Origin: Clusia tigrina
Taxonomy: Eukaryota; Arthropoda; Insecta; Diptera; Clusiidae
Length of the DNA: 64,000 nt
Reading direction: 5' to 3'
Assembly: GCA_920105625.2 (NCBI GenBank)
Contig: OV050032.1
Location: 197,207,791-197,271,790, forward strand
Under the pieces are notes generated by a model. That model did not search any database, was not told where the DNA came from, and worked only from the letters and a program-made list of their open reading frames with translations. Below are positions 9,814-20,221 of the stretch, one piece after another; within the stretch, counting starts at the first letter, position 1, and the number at the start of each line of letters is the position of its first letter. Position numbers and translations under genes: made by a program.

Positions 9814-11885
9814 TGCTTCCTGATGATCTCCTTAATCGCCAGTGTCTTCAAATAATAGCTGCTCATACCTCGATAATTTTAAGATAGCATAACACAAGAG
9901 AATCCCCTTTGAGCTCCTCTTTACCTCACAACTTACAAAACTTCAATATAGACTGAGGTAGATCAGTGTCTAGGGAGGCCATCACCGGTTTCTACAAAGG
10001 ACTTACTTATACATATTTCTTGACTGTCTGCATGAGCTGCGCGGATGTTAAACTATCTCAGAAAGACTGCTTAGTAAGCTGTGGGGCTGAGTTGCGACCA
10101 AAACTGCTAATAAACATATTCAATGCAGGGATATGTTTTCTTTTGAGATACTCTTTCATACATATTTTCTGTATGGAAATATTTATTCATATATTTATTA
10201 CACTGTGCAGGACATTGTAAGGATGATTGATAGCAACTAAGGTCTTCGACTCGACTTGAAAAAGATCTGCAAAGTATAACTTCGCGACTATGCATGGTTG
10301 GATTTCGAACCTTCGCCACATGATTGTGAGACTAGTCTGCTTACCACAAAACGACGAATGACGACTTCCTTCAATTCTGGGAGTAAATATTCACTTTACA
10401 TCCCTGGAAGTTGAATTCGTAAATTAAAGCAGGAAACTCCCGGTTGATTCTTTAAAGTCCCACTGCATTTTAATTATGAACTTTTGCTGAGCGCATTTTG
10501 AGTTTCCTTCAAACACCCATTTGCATTTTCATAACCATATTTTCACTTTTAAATCGTGCTTATAGTCGTGAAGGAATCTCATTTGCGTTTTGTTGCTCCG
10601 TTTTCTGTGCTGCACACACCTTCGAAACATCAACTTGAGCAATATTTAAATATAAAGAGCACCCAACAGTGTGCAGTTGCAACTGTAACGGGAGGAAAAG
10701 AAAACTAAATATTCAATTTCATGTGTATTTCCTGAGCATTCTCTGAAAACATTTCTCCACAACAGCAGCGTGCACGATAGGACAACAACAGGACCCGTTC
10801 GCATACATTCATAATGAAAACCAGTCAAACAAACACAAACAAATAAAAACGGAAATGAAAAAACTGCAAAAATGCAGTCAACATTTCCCCCGTTTTTCTT
10901 CTCTTTTATTTTGTTATTTAGCACGAAAAAAGGAAAATTTAGAAAAACAAACAGCAACAAAGCACACTCTAAGGATGCTTAAGCTGTAGCTGTCGTTGAG
11001 AAATGAACGCTCTCTTTTATGCATAAACAAGCGGTATAGAAAGCAGGCGGCGGTGCATGTGCTGCTAGTGCTCCACATATGAGCATGCACAACACGACTA
11101 TGCATGTGAGTGAGTACGAGTATGTTTGTGTGTGTGTGTGTGTGTGTGCAGTGGGTTGAATGCCAAACAAAAGTCATCATCATATTCTATTACCCACCTC
11201 CGAAAAGTATGCTACAGAAATGCCGACAATTGCAAGCTATGAATATTTTTGTTTTGGCATTCTCGAAGTGAATGGCCAGCAGAGGCAAATCGGGGAGTCT
11301 GCGGCAGGAAATTGCAAACTAAACATGAACTGCAACAAAAACATCAGAATTACACATAGAAAGCGCCGACAAAAGTGTACCGAGCACGAGCAGCAACACA
11401 TCCCCTCGCCAATACATCTTCCGTAATAGCCGTCATCGCTGGAGGAAAGGCAGCAACCGGAGAAAAATGTGGCAGCATGTGTAAGAGCATCACGAGCTGG
11501 CAACGGAGCCATAAATTAAAAGCTTAAACTGATAAATCGGAGAATACTTTCTGCATTAAAAACTATGCGCGTTAGCCTAATAGTATGCCGCATAATTAGG
11601 CTGCAACATAACGCAATTATATTCATTAGTGTTGGCATTTGAAGTGCGTATATGTGTGTGTGTGCGGCCGAACAATTAATTTATCTGAAAACTTTGCATG
11701 GATGCTGGTAACAAACTTGACGATGGTTTTGCGGCGCCCAAAAGTGTGCTACATTAAAGTCGAAAGAATTTGGAGGATGATTCAAGTGCCGCTCCACACT
11801 TGACTAAGTATTGTCAGTTTTCTATCTCACTTATCGATTTGTATATTAGAAGGGTTACCAATATTCGCACAATGGATATCGCGCA
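9814..11885. other. Unassigned interval with a tRNA-like scrap and a (GT)n tract
   Basis: No convincing gene. The minus strand at about 10265-10345 carries GTGGTAAGCAGACT followed by GGTTCGAAATCC, arranged like tRNA A and B boxes. The rest is AT-rich with homopolymer runs and looks like intergenic or intronic fly DNA. Confidence 0.4.
11124..11148. repeat. (TG)n microsatellite
   Basis: About 12 uninterrupted TG dinucleotides. Confidence 0.9.
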
Positions 11886-11945
11886 ACACGCCATATCGTA
11901 AAGGTAGATCAGTGGATAGAGCACTTCCTGAAGTGGTTCGTATCA

Positions 11946-12671
11946 TTGAGTTATCAGACGTTGGTAGGTTTTCTGGACATTGAGGGGGCCTTCAGCAACG
12001 TAAATATAGAGGCGATGTGTAAGGCGCTGAGAGATCGCGGAGTGAAGGAATTCATAGTGACATGGATTAACACAATGCTAAAAAGCAGGGTCATCAATGC
12101 CACTATAGGGTCAGCCTCGGTGACTTGTAGGACTACAAGAGGGCACTCCCCCCTGATGCCGCAGGGGGGAGTGCTATCACCTCTGCTATGGCTTCTAGGA
12201 GTAAATGAGATATTAGGAACCTTCAAAGCAAAGAGAACAAAGGTTGTAGCCTGCGGTGATGACGTTGCCATACTAATCCCGGGCAAGTTATTGTCAACGA
12301 TTAGCGAACTTATGGACTCAGTACTGGGTGAGACTTCCGAATGGGCTAAGCGCAATGGCTTAGGAGTTAACCCTACTAAGACGGAGCTAGTTTTGTTCAC
12401 CAGGAAAACAAAAACCCCGGAGTTCCCTTTGTCACTGTTAGGTAGGGTAACGTTGAATCTCTCTTCAAAAGCCAGATACTTAGGTACCATTCTGGACTTC
12501 AAGTTAAATTGGGGAAGGAATATTGAGAAGAGAACAAAGAAGGGTTTGGCTGATTTGGACTGTCACCGTATATTTTGTATGGGATGTACACCACAATCAT
12601 TCGACCAATTTTCCATCCATCGTCTGGTGGAAGGCGTTGGGCAGGAAATGTACTCAAAGTCGTATTGTTAA
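11946..12671 (+). pseudogene. LINE C1 reverse transcriptase fragment
   Basis: 242-codon open frame with no genuine ATG at its start (the element is 5' truncated). It carries RT motifs in order: FLDIEGAF (first catalytic Asp), PQGGVLSP, CGDD (last catalytic Asp pair kept, Tyr to Cys), and the K/LFTRK region. The last 35 codons, from about 12560, are out of frame relative to copy 2, which reads YSTCKKIFGKKWGLSPYILYG here. This is because bases from GCTG to GGAC are replaced by ATTTG. Confidence 0.8.
12144..12173. other. Perfect 10-bp stem hairpin in the PQGGVLSP codons
   Basis: CACTCCCCCC and GGGGGGAGTG pair perfectly around a 10-nt loop. The corresponding bases are missing from LINE C copy 2 (deletion point at about 40232-40240). 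Confidence 0.85.
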
Positions 12672-12921
12672 ACTATAAAGACTTGCTAGCCTGAAGATTT
12701 CAGGGGCTGCAAGCAGCGCGCGTCAAGAAGGCTTAAACATATTATTTCACCTCCTACCATTTAGAGGTGTCCACTCAGGATTGTGACGCCAAGTGTGCTC
12801 TCAGACTAAGGGAGTGCAATGCGTGGAAATCTGCCAACTATGGACACTGTACAATTTGAGCGAAATAAACCAGAAGGGTCAAAGGATAGTTACGGCTGAC
12901 GTAGAAACGGCTGCAGAGTAG

Positions 12922-13340
12922 ATGACTTCTACATCAGACTTTACAGCTGGAATTCCAACACTCTATCCAACCACGGAAGACTGGGAGTCAGGCTCTGTGA
13001 TGGGTCATTCCGATACTAGCATCTACACTGATGGCTCAAAGAATGTGAGTGGAACGGGGGCGGGTGTCTCTCGGAAGGCTTGCAGGCAATACAGTCATAT
13101 CGGCTGTCTGATGCATGCAGCGTATTTCAGGCCGAAGTCTATGCAATTGAGAAAGCGGCCTGGCTGATGCAAAGTAATACAATTCGACCCTCGAATATCA
13201 CTATCTGTGTGGATAGTCAGGCGGCGCTTAAGGCAATAGGATCAAAGACAGTTACATCGAAGTTGGTAATGAAATGGCGTACCTCACCACTGAACATTGG
13301 ACCCCACAAAGTCTCACTTTGCTGGGTTTCCGGACATAGC
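12922..13340 (+). pseudogene. LINE C1 RNase H domain, split by frameshift
   Basis: Begins at an ATG that directly follows an in-frame TAG (CAGAG-TAGATG). The first frame gives MTSTSDFTAGIPTLYP ... IYTDGSK with the first catalytic Asp. A one-base loss in GGTGTCTCTCGG shifts to the frame AIQSYRLSDACSVFQAEVYAIEKA (catalytic Glu) and CVDSQAA (Asp). The domain is cut before the GH..I.GN..A motif. The same TAG and the same frameshift occur in copies 2 and 3. Confidence 0.8.
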
Positions 13341-13640
13341 ATATATATTGGGACTTCTATCTACGGTTCTATACCCACGCTCCAAGCGAGGCTATTTTGC
13401 TCAATTGCGCCACCGAATTGTCTGGAATGTCAGTCTGGGACACAACCTTACGAGCTCATCTGCCCAATCTTGCCAGCAGAGAGTTCGAGGTATAGAATGG
13501 ACCGGAATTCGGAATCGGAAATAGTAAGCTATATGATTTCGTTGAGAAACTAAACATTCGTGACAACAATACAGAACTTAATGCATTTACGGGCACCTCA
13601 GATATTCAAAAAAATTGTATGATATTAGAGGACAGATACA
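13341..13640 (+). other. Coding-like fragment of unknown origin fused to LINE C1
   Basis: Sequence after the LINE C breakpoint has two short open stretches. One runs to 13553. Another near 13505-13622 reads KLYDFVEKLNIRDNNTELN and then a stop. Neither matches a family I recognise. The breakpoint inside the RNase H GH motif indicates a rearrangement or insertion junction. Confidence 0.35.
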
Positions 13641-14890
13641 TTTAAATTACAAAAATTTATTAGAGAAAGATGAAGACAGATTATGAGATACCATATTTGC
13701 TAACTTCACCTATTTATAACACTACGCCCATAGAAATCTGCTGGGTGCGCGAGTTCAATGACGACTGTGTTGGATCTAAATAACTTAATACGCATACTAC
13801 ACATTTTTCTGTGTTGACTGTTCCTGTTAATGTTGCAGAGTGTTCCTTGATAATGGGCATGGCAGTGTCTCTGCACCACACACTGAGCACCAAATGTCAT
13901 ACTCCAACTGTATCGTATTTGGTTAATAAATCTGTTAAAAATGTTGAGCACTGCCTATACATTAAACGTAGAAGTGGCTGTGAAGTTAGTCCGCATATTT
14001 TGTGTTGAACATTTTATGGTCTCATGATGTGCCAGTTTGCTTAAGTTGTTGAAAATTTGTGAATTGTGGGCGTGGAAGTGGAGTTATGCAACCTAATAAG
14101 CAATCTGTCATCAGCGGTGTTTCTACCAAATTGACAGTGGGCACATAAACTCGATATCGTCATAGTCAATCGTTATCCTGTGTCGACAATAGGGCACATA
14201 AACCGTGTTCTTGTTTGTTAGTCAAAAGGAAAACTTTCTCATTTAACTCTTGCTGATTGACTGCTTTTTTACGATGCCAATCGTGGGTTTTGTTAAAGTA
14301 TTTGCTATATATACATGGCTATCCTAATATTGATTAGATTTGAAGGATAACAATGAAAAGTGCATAACTGAGTGATGGTGGAGTGTATCATTGACTGGAG
14401 TATCGGCCCTTGATATCATATTTCATTTCAGTGCACTGCCTGGGCGGGCTAGTTAATGATTGTAGTTTCTGTCAACGAGCAAGTTCGATATGCTGGCACG
14501 GATATAAACATAGGCAAAGGAAGATGTTATGCTTTGAAAGCTTCAATGTTCAATAAACTCTCCTTGAGATATGTAGTACAGCTGTTAATGCCATTAGCAC
14601 AGCCCCTGTTGCTACACGCTCTCCGACTATCATCGTTCAAGTAACAAAATGTTCTGTGTGAAGATAAAAAAGGATTCGGTGAGTGTCTTTTTCTGCTTTG
14701 GACACGCTGAACTTAGCACGCATTGCAGCTTAGATAGGAAAATAGGAACGGACTTGTCCAGTGTTTGTTCTCTATGGATGCGGAAAGGAATTGCGTTCAC
14801 GCGTGGTTTTTCACAGCTGCGGAGTATTTCTGCACAAGTGGAAACGGATTGAGAGATGTGAACACAGCAAGAAACCTGGACAGATTTTTA
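13641..14890. other. Unassigned interval
   Basis: AT-rich without recognisable coding or repeat content. A GAATTGTGGGCGTGGAAGTG string near 14060 recurs in reverse orientation near 24190 (ACTTCCACGCCCACAATTAA). Confidence 0.4.
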
Positions 14891-15091
14891 TGTACATAGG
14901 TAGGTAGGTTGGTAGGAGTGGCCGCCTAGTTGGCCAAAAGCACACTTGAGCACACCTAATGGCCCATTGTGATACCACGGTGTGACGCCATTCAAGCACT
15001 GACTAAAAAGTTCTCTTACTTGAGATGGTGATGGAGGACAGCGTCGGGAAAGGCACGACTCCCCCATTATGTTGCAGGAAACCATGCTGAT

Positions 15092-15190
15092 AGTTTGATG
15101 AACCTTGCTATGTCCCTTATTATAAAGGATGACAGCTCTGTAAGAAATAACTTCCTTTAATATTAGGGACATAACAAGGTTCATCAAACT
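15092..15190. repeat. Fold-back within LINE A, arms about 40 bp
   Basis: Left arm 15092-15131 (AGTTTGATGAACCTTGCTAT...) and right arm 15151-15190 are reverse complements with a few mismatches; the loop is about 19 bp. It lies in the C-terminal or 3' UTR part of the minus-strand LINE A, so one arm is an inverted extra copy of LINE sequence. Confidence 0.85.
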
Positions 15191-15460
15191 TGTAAGACTT
15201 GTAAGAAATGGGGCACCAAAGGTGCCAATTCTTCTTCTGCCCAAGCATGGGCAGTGACATACGAGATGGGGAACCGTCTCGTCGTCCTCCTTGGAACCAC
15301 TGCCTCGGCAGAAATCGTTTGATGGTGGTCCCAGTCTTTCTGCGCGCTTTCCCAGTATGCAGTCAGGCCGGTCAAAACCGATACAGTGATCGACAGAGAT
15401 AAGCGATCAAATCGAAGTAGTTGATTGGTTCTGTGTTTGTCCATTCTTGCCCAAGTTAGT

Positions 15461-15805
15461 CTAGCCTTGTGGCAGGATTCCTCGTCGACCTAGGATTTGT
15501 AGGTATTTCCGTTTGATATCGAGCTTGGCTGTTGCCAGTGGGATGCCGATATTTATGGAGGGCTGAGTTGCGTGCAGTAGCGTGCCTGCCTTGACAAGCT
15601 CGTCCGCCTCGCAGTTGCCTGGGTTGTCGTTATGTTCGAGAAACCAATCTAGGTGCACCTGAGACAATCTTGAAAGCTCATTTAGAGAGGTTCGACATTC
15701 ATGAACAAGTCTTGAGGTGGTCATAGAGCCAAAAAGAGATTTAAAGGCGGCTTGGCTGTCTGAGTAGATGGATATGTCGACTGCGCCGATATCGCTACCC
15801 AGCAT
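15461..15805 (-). pseudogene. LINE A RNase H fragment
   Basis: 115-codon frame. IYSDSQAAFKSL holds the third catalytic Asp and GNCEADEL the C-terminal Asp of RNase H. WFLEHNDNPGN replaces the usual WVPGHRDIPGN, so the conserved Pro-Gly-His is damaged. The N-terminal half (TDGSK) lies in other frames near 16060-15830. Confidence 0.75.
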
Positions 15806-16383
15806 CTATTTGGATGCGTGACAAATGACTATGCCCTCAACCGGAAAGACTTCTGCAATGATCAGGGAGAATTAGAGATATGTTTTAGTCCAGCTTTTAA
15901 GAGAAGATACCGCTGCCGACTCTACCTCCCAGTTTGGAATCGTCGCTATAGATATCGACCGTTTCGCCGACGAAAAAGTCTTTTCAAGTCCAGTCATTTC
16001 TGCTTGGCATAGTGAGGTCGAACTCCCTGTTGAAATCGGCATAGACCTACATGTAATTAACAAAGTTGGGGACAGGTGGATCCTGATTCAGAATTGAACC
16101 ATGGCCTGTCAGGGTTATGCGCCAGTGCGAAAGAGCGTTAAGTCTAATCGCCGTCAGCTTGGCTTGTTGCTTAACCAGGATCCCCGAGGGGAGCCAGTGC
16201 AGCATGGCAAAAAGGGCTTTCGTAGGTGTGCTACGAAGAGCGCCAGTAATCAGTGTGAGTAATGGATCTTCTGGTTTTATCTAGGGGTTTCATATTGCAG
16301 GCTTTTTCGAGAGCTTGTCACTAAAAGAGCGGCCCGTATAACAGGTTGGGTTCGACAATGGCCGTATAGAGCCAGAGCACGAC

Positions 16384-16599
16384 TCAAGGACGAAGTCCCC
16401 ATCTTGTTCCAACTGCTCTTCTACAGCAGTATATAGCGCATATTGCCTTACGTGCCCTCTCAGCTAGATTGGCTTTCCAATTAATCTTTGGGTCGAGAAT
16501 CAGGCCTAAGTACTTAACGTGTGTGCTCAAAGAGAGCGGAGTGCCGTTTCGACTAGGCGTAGTAAATCTTGGAATTTTGTACTTCCTAGTGAAAAGCAT
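16384..16599 (-). pseudogene. LINE A RT thumb/connection fragment
   Basis: 72 codons reading LFTRKYKIPRFTTPS ... VKYLGLILDPKINWKANLAE. The KYLG.ILD..L.W signature lies downstream of YADD in LINE RTs. It is out of frame with the YADD block at about 16720, so at least one frameshift separates them. Confidence 0.78.
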
Positions 16600-16950
16600 A
16601 GTCTCGGTTTTGGATGGGTTAACCCCAAGTTCGAATTCACGACACCAGTTCGACAGAATAGAAAGTGAATTGTTAAGTTTGTCGGAAAGTGTTTTGGGGG
16701 AATTTGCCGAATGCCGCGATTGCTATGTCGTCTGCGTAGGCTACCACTTTGCATCCAGAAGATTCCAATCTCACCAGCAGTGTGTTAACTGCCAGGTTCC
16801 AGAGAAGAGGTGATAAAACATCCCCTTGCGGCGTGCCCCTGTTAACCACCCTCCTTGATTGGGCACTGCCGACCGTGGAAGTGATGATTCTAGGTTTTAG
16901 CTCTATGAAATTGGGAAGGCCAGAGTTCAGGTTAAGTTTATAGAGTTTAT

Positions 16951-18728
16951 GTATGGAAGAAGGGAGACAAGAGGTTGTTTCTGCTCTTTTGTGTTTTGCA
17001 AATTTTCACCGAGCTATTGAATGTTCTATAAATTTCAATGAACTAATATTACATTATTTTGATACCATTATTTCATCCCACTTTGTTTGCTGTTTATTTC
17101 TCTGGTCATTTTTGGACTAGTGTCACACCACCACGCCCAATATAATAACAAACCTTCACCCGGTCAGATTCAGTCTGCCTTGGAATGCAAATTAAAGCTT
17201 CCCATGGCATGTCTACAGTACTGTCGGTACCTTATATGACGCAAAAGCAATCACCCTACAGCCCCGTTTACATTCACAAAGTGAAATTGAACAATTTTAA
17301 AGGGAATACGCCGAAAGCCATAAACATATTTCCAAATCAATTAGAACCTATATGAAGGGCACACACATGCACACACACCCATTTACCGACACAATTATTA
17401 TTATCCTTTTATGTGATTATCCGTGCTGGCCAAAATGTGCCAAAAGGAGAGCATAAAACTCATTACATAAATGTCAAAAACAGCAAAATGGCATTGACAA
17501 ATTATTATGGTGTACTTTGGCAGAAATTTCCGCTTTTTTCTGCATGTGTGTGTGTAGGGTCGTGTGCTTGTATGTGTGTGGGAATCTTTTTTTGTCCATT
17601 CATGAAATTGTTTGAGTGGGCAGCATAACAAAGGACATGCTTCAAGCAGCAAATTCAAAGAAATTTTAGTTTCAGTGCGTGTATACGAGTGAGTTTAGTA
17701 TGTGTATGTGTATGTTTGAGTGTGTGTGAGGGTGTGTATGTGTGGGAGGGTGTGTATGTGTGTGAAGGTGTGTGTGTGCATTTGTGAGGGTGTGTGTGTG
17801 TGCCTAAGAGTGTGTGTGTGTGTGTGAATTAGCTCCAGCAAAAGTGTTGAAGCAATTTGTTGAAAAGTAACAAAAGCCAAAGAGAAAATAGAAAATTCAA
17901 TTAGAAGGAAATTGCAGTTAAAGCAAAACGCATAATAAAAGTTGACAATAAAAAATGAAGCAAAAATGAAAGAAATAAAAAATTAGGGACACATTCTTTT
18001 GAGACCGAAGGAAGTGCCGAGCACACTTTGGCAGTGGGTGTGGGCAGTGTGAGCGACTGAAGACTCGTTTGACAGTTTGGCATTCTATGCAAAGCATAAG
18101 TCACTAGCAAACAATAAACAAGCCGGCAACGGGAGCGCAGAGCGCAGGCGACAATAATGCGTGGCGGCGTCTGGCGAACGGTCCTTTCCTATTCGTTTTC
18201 TATACAATTCACACCGCCCACGTCACATCACAGTCAGCCACAATGCTAATCATAAAAATTTAATGAATTGCACACACAGCTCACAGAGACGGGCACATGC
18301 TGCTCCGTTCTTTTCATTAGCGCTGCCGCTGGTGTCCTTGCTGCCGCTACACAAAGTTGCTCCTTTTGCTGTCACTTTTACTACTTATGTTGACAGCGTG
18401 CTTTCAGCAATTTTGTTTCTTTCTTAGCTTTTTTTTTTTTGTATTACTGTGCTTTTTTTCTGCACTTTTTCGCTTCGCTCCTTTTGGATTCCGTTCTGGT
18501 TTCCGTTTTTTTTTGCTTTTCTAGCTCGCTGCAGTGACACTTTGAAAAATTCATTGCAATTTTTATTTGTGATAATTTTGCGCTGTATACGTGTAGCTCC
18601 GCTTCCTACTCGTGTTGGGAGTGTCCTTTTTTGTCATTTCTGTTTTGTCCGCTTTGCTGTTGTATGTTTGTTGTCATACACACGCAATGTGAAAAGTGTA
18701 AGTGAAGAGCATTTAAAGTGTCAGCGTT
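16951..18728. other. Unassigned GT-rich interval
   Basis: No gene recognised. From about 17690 to 17830 the plus strand is a mixture of TGTG, TATG and GAGGG repeats (interrupted (GT)n). Short TG tracts also occur near 17545 and 17580. Poly-T runs (18428-18440, 18506) and low coding character suggest intron or intergenic DNA. Confidence 0.45.
17690..17830. repeat. Interrupted (GT)n / GTGTGAGGGT repeat
   Basis: Repeating TGTGTATGTGTG and GAGGGTGTGTATG-like units over 140 bp. Confidence 0.85.
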
Positions 18729-18780
18729 ATGTGAGTTAATTTGTCCTTTTGCTGTGTTGTGCGAGTTGTCTGTGTAAATT
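18729..18780. repeat. 50-bp direct repeat, left copy
   Basis: GTGAGTTAATTTGTCCTTTT...GAGTTGTCTGTGTAA is repeated with few mismatches at 19719-19770, inside the piggyBac relic. The copies are about 990 bp apart in the same orientation. Confidence 0.85.
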
Positions 18781-19371
18781 AAGTTGAGAGGGATGTTAAC
18801 CTAGCAAACGAAAGCAAATTGCAAATTGTGCACATTTTTTACCCTCCAATTTAATCAGAACTGGAGTCATGCATTGGCGTGACTCCGGCAGATGCAATCC
18901 CTTCACACCCTTTCACTGCTCACTATATTCAAATTCGCTTAACCCACTCCCTCCTCTGCATGAAAATCTCCTTATCAATGCATCTTTAAATTTCCTGCCA
19001 GCATTCAAATTTTATCTTCTCAGTCACAATAATTTATGCACTTTATGTGTGATTTATTTTCTTATTCATTTCCGTTATGGCTTTAACCCAATTTCCGCCA
19101 ATGGCAGGGCCAAACAACAAAGTGGTAATGGAACAATGACGAGCTGCAATTGTGCCAAGTAGCGCTCAGCAATTATGATCCAGGCAGGCTCAGGTCGAAG
19201 CCGTACACACGCTACATTTGCTGGAACACTTCTGGCCAAACTTTCACGAGAGCAGCGTTTTCAACCATTTCAGATTGGTAACAGCATCAATTCGACTGGT
19301 GACCGAGTATGTGGGCGGTTATTTACACCATGTGTAATAACGGAATTTTCCAATAGGCGATGATTGATTAT
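18781..19371. other. Unassigned interval
   Basis: AT-rich with no recognisable gene; ORFs at 18869-19162 and 19175-19363 lack known motifs. Confidence 0.4.
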
Positions 19372-20221
19372 GATGCCTTCAGACATATCCAAGAAGACTT
19401 GGAGAAGAAACAATAGAGCAGTTTCTTTTTGATTTTGAGGATAGTGAGGATGACTTTGGTGATAATGATGACACCTTGGCGGATTGATTTCCTTCCTGAT
19501 CTGGAGCTCCGATTGGAAGTGGTCTGGAAAGATGTCCAGATGATCCGGGAGTGGATATTGATGATATCATTGAAAACTTGGAACAAAATGTTTCCAATGT
19601 CAAGTCATTGATACACCTTTACCACAACCAGGCCCAACACAATGCCGTCAAGCTAGACTGAAATTGGATATACACTGGAGGAAGACGAATTTAGTGGTAA
19701 CTGAACAACAGCTTCGGTTTATGAGTTAATTTCTCCTTTTGCTGTGTTGTTCGAGTTGTCTATGTAATTGGGTGATGATACTTTATCTGCCGAATACTTA
19801 AACCTCGATACACTGATAAAATTGTTTCTAAATTATTTCCTCACGAATTGAATCAACATTTAACCGACCAAAACAACCTTTACAATGTCCAAAAATACCT
19901 CAGCTTGCCTTTGCGGGTCACTGGGACTGATACTCAACAGTTTGTTGGACTGGTGTACATCATGTCCTTAGCACACCTTCCTAGAGTAACCAAATTTTGG
20001 AATACTAATATAGGAACATCCCCAGTAAAAGATACCATGACAGTAAACAAATTTGAAAATATCAAATAGTTCATCCACTGCAATGACAATTTCAAAAGTG
20101 TTCTTCATGACCAGGTACACTACGATAAACTCTTCAAGATTCGAAAAATGAAATGAAACCTTCGGGATTGTGTCAGTAGAGAAATATCTTTGTGTTGAAG
20201 ACCAAATTTGCTCCACAAAAG
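19372..20221 (+). mobile_element. piggyBac-family transposase relic
   Basis: The N-terminal part (about 19395-19610) is acidic in one frame (FDFEDSEDDFGDNDD, later VDIDDIIENLEQNV), as in piggyBac transposases. From 19848 the frame reads NVQKYLSLPLRVTGTD, QQFVGLVYIMSLAHLPRV, FWNTNIG and TMTVNKFENIK. This matches the first conserved block of the DDE_Tnp_1_7 domain (the QF.G......HLP....W motif). It continues through a stop as FIHCNDNF ... YDKLFKIRK, then VEDQICSTK at about 20190-20213. The Asp-containing core downstream is replaced by LINE A at about 20222. Multiple stops and frameshifts; dead. Confidence 0.72.
19719..19770. repeat. 50-bp direct repeat, right copy (patch inside piggyBac relic)
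   Basis: Copy of 18729-18780 lying between the N-terminal and central parts of the piggyBac relic. The order (host copy upstream, extra copy inside the transposon) suggests a filler or template-switch event. Confidence 0.8.

Larger units (their letters stand above)
11888..13340 (+). mobile_element. LINE C copy 1: RT and RNase H, truncated at both ends
   Basis: Homology to copy 2 begins at GGATAGAGCACTTC (about 11915) and ends abruptly within RNase H at about 13341, where copy 2 continues GHSNIAGN. RT frame 11946-12671: FLDIEGAFSNV (finger/palm), PQGGVLSPLLW, ACGDDVAIL where RTs usually have YADD, then GLGVNPTKTELVLFTRK. After a shared deletion at about 12550 the frame shifts. RNase H follows in two frames, 12922-13080 (IYTDGSK) and 13080-13340 (FQAEVYAIEKA, CVDSQAALKAI). 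It lacks the C-terminal zinc knuckle and 3' UTR. Dead copy: the Tyr of YADD is Cys, with frameshifts and an in-frame TAG before RNase H. Confidence 0.85.
14892..16950 (-). mobile_element. LINE A copy (minus), RT to 3' end, heavily decayed
   Basis: Read on the minus strand from about 16950: RT with NRGTPQGDVLSPLLWNLAV and an intact CKVVAYADDIAIA at about 16750-16705. Next come LFTRKYKIPRFTTPS and VKYLGLILDPKINWKANL (16599-16384). Next is RNase H with DISIYSDSQAAFKSL and HNDNPGNCEADELVKAGT (15805-15461), then SVLTGLTA (near 15370). A zinc-knuckle stretch with NDFCRGSG ... VPHLVCHCP follows (near 15310-15240), and a 3' UTR with GTGGTATCACAATGGGCCAT ends in (CCTA)n at 14912-14892. Stops and frameshifts split it into at least five frames. 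The 5' part of ORF2 (endonuclease) is missing. Confidence 0.82.

Noticed and set aside
17401..17880. His/Thr-rich ORFs
   Set aside because: They read through (GT)n tracts on the complementary strand.
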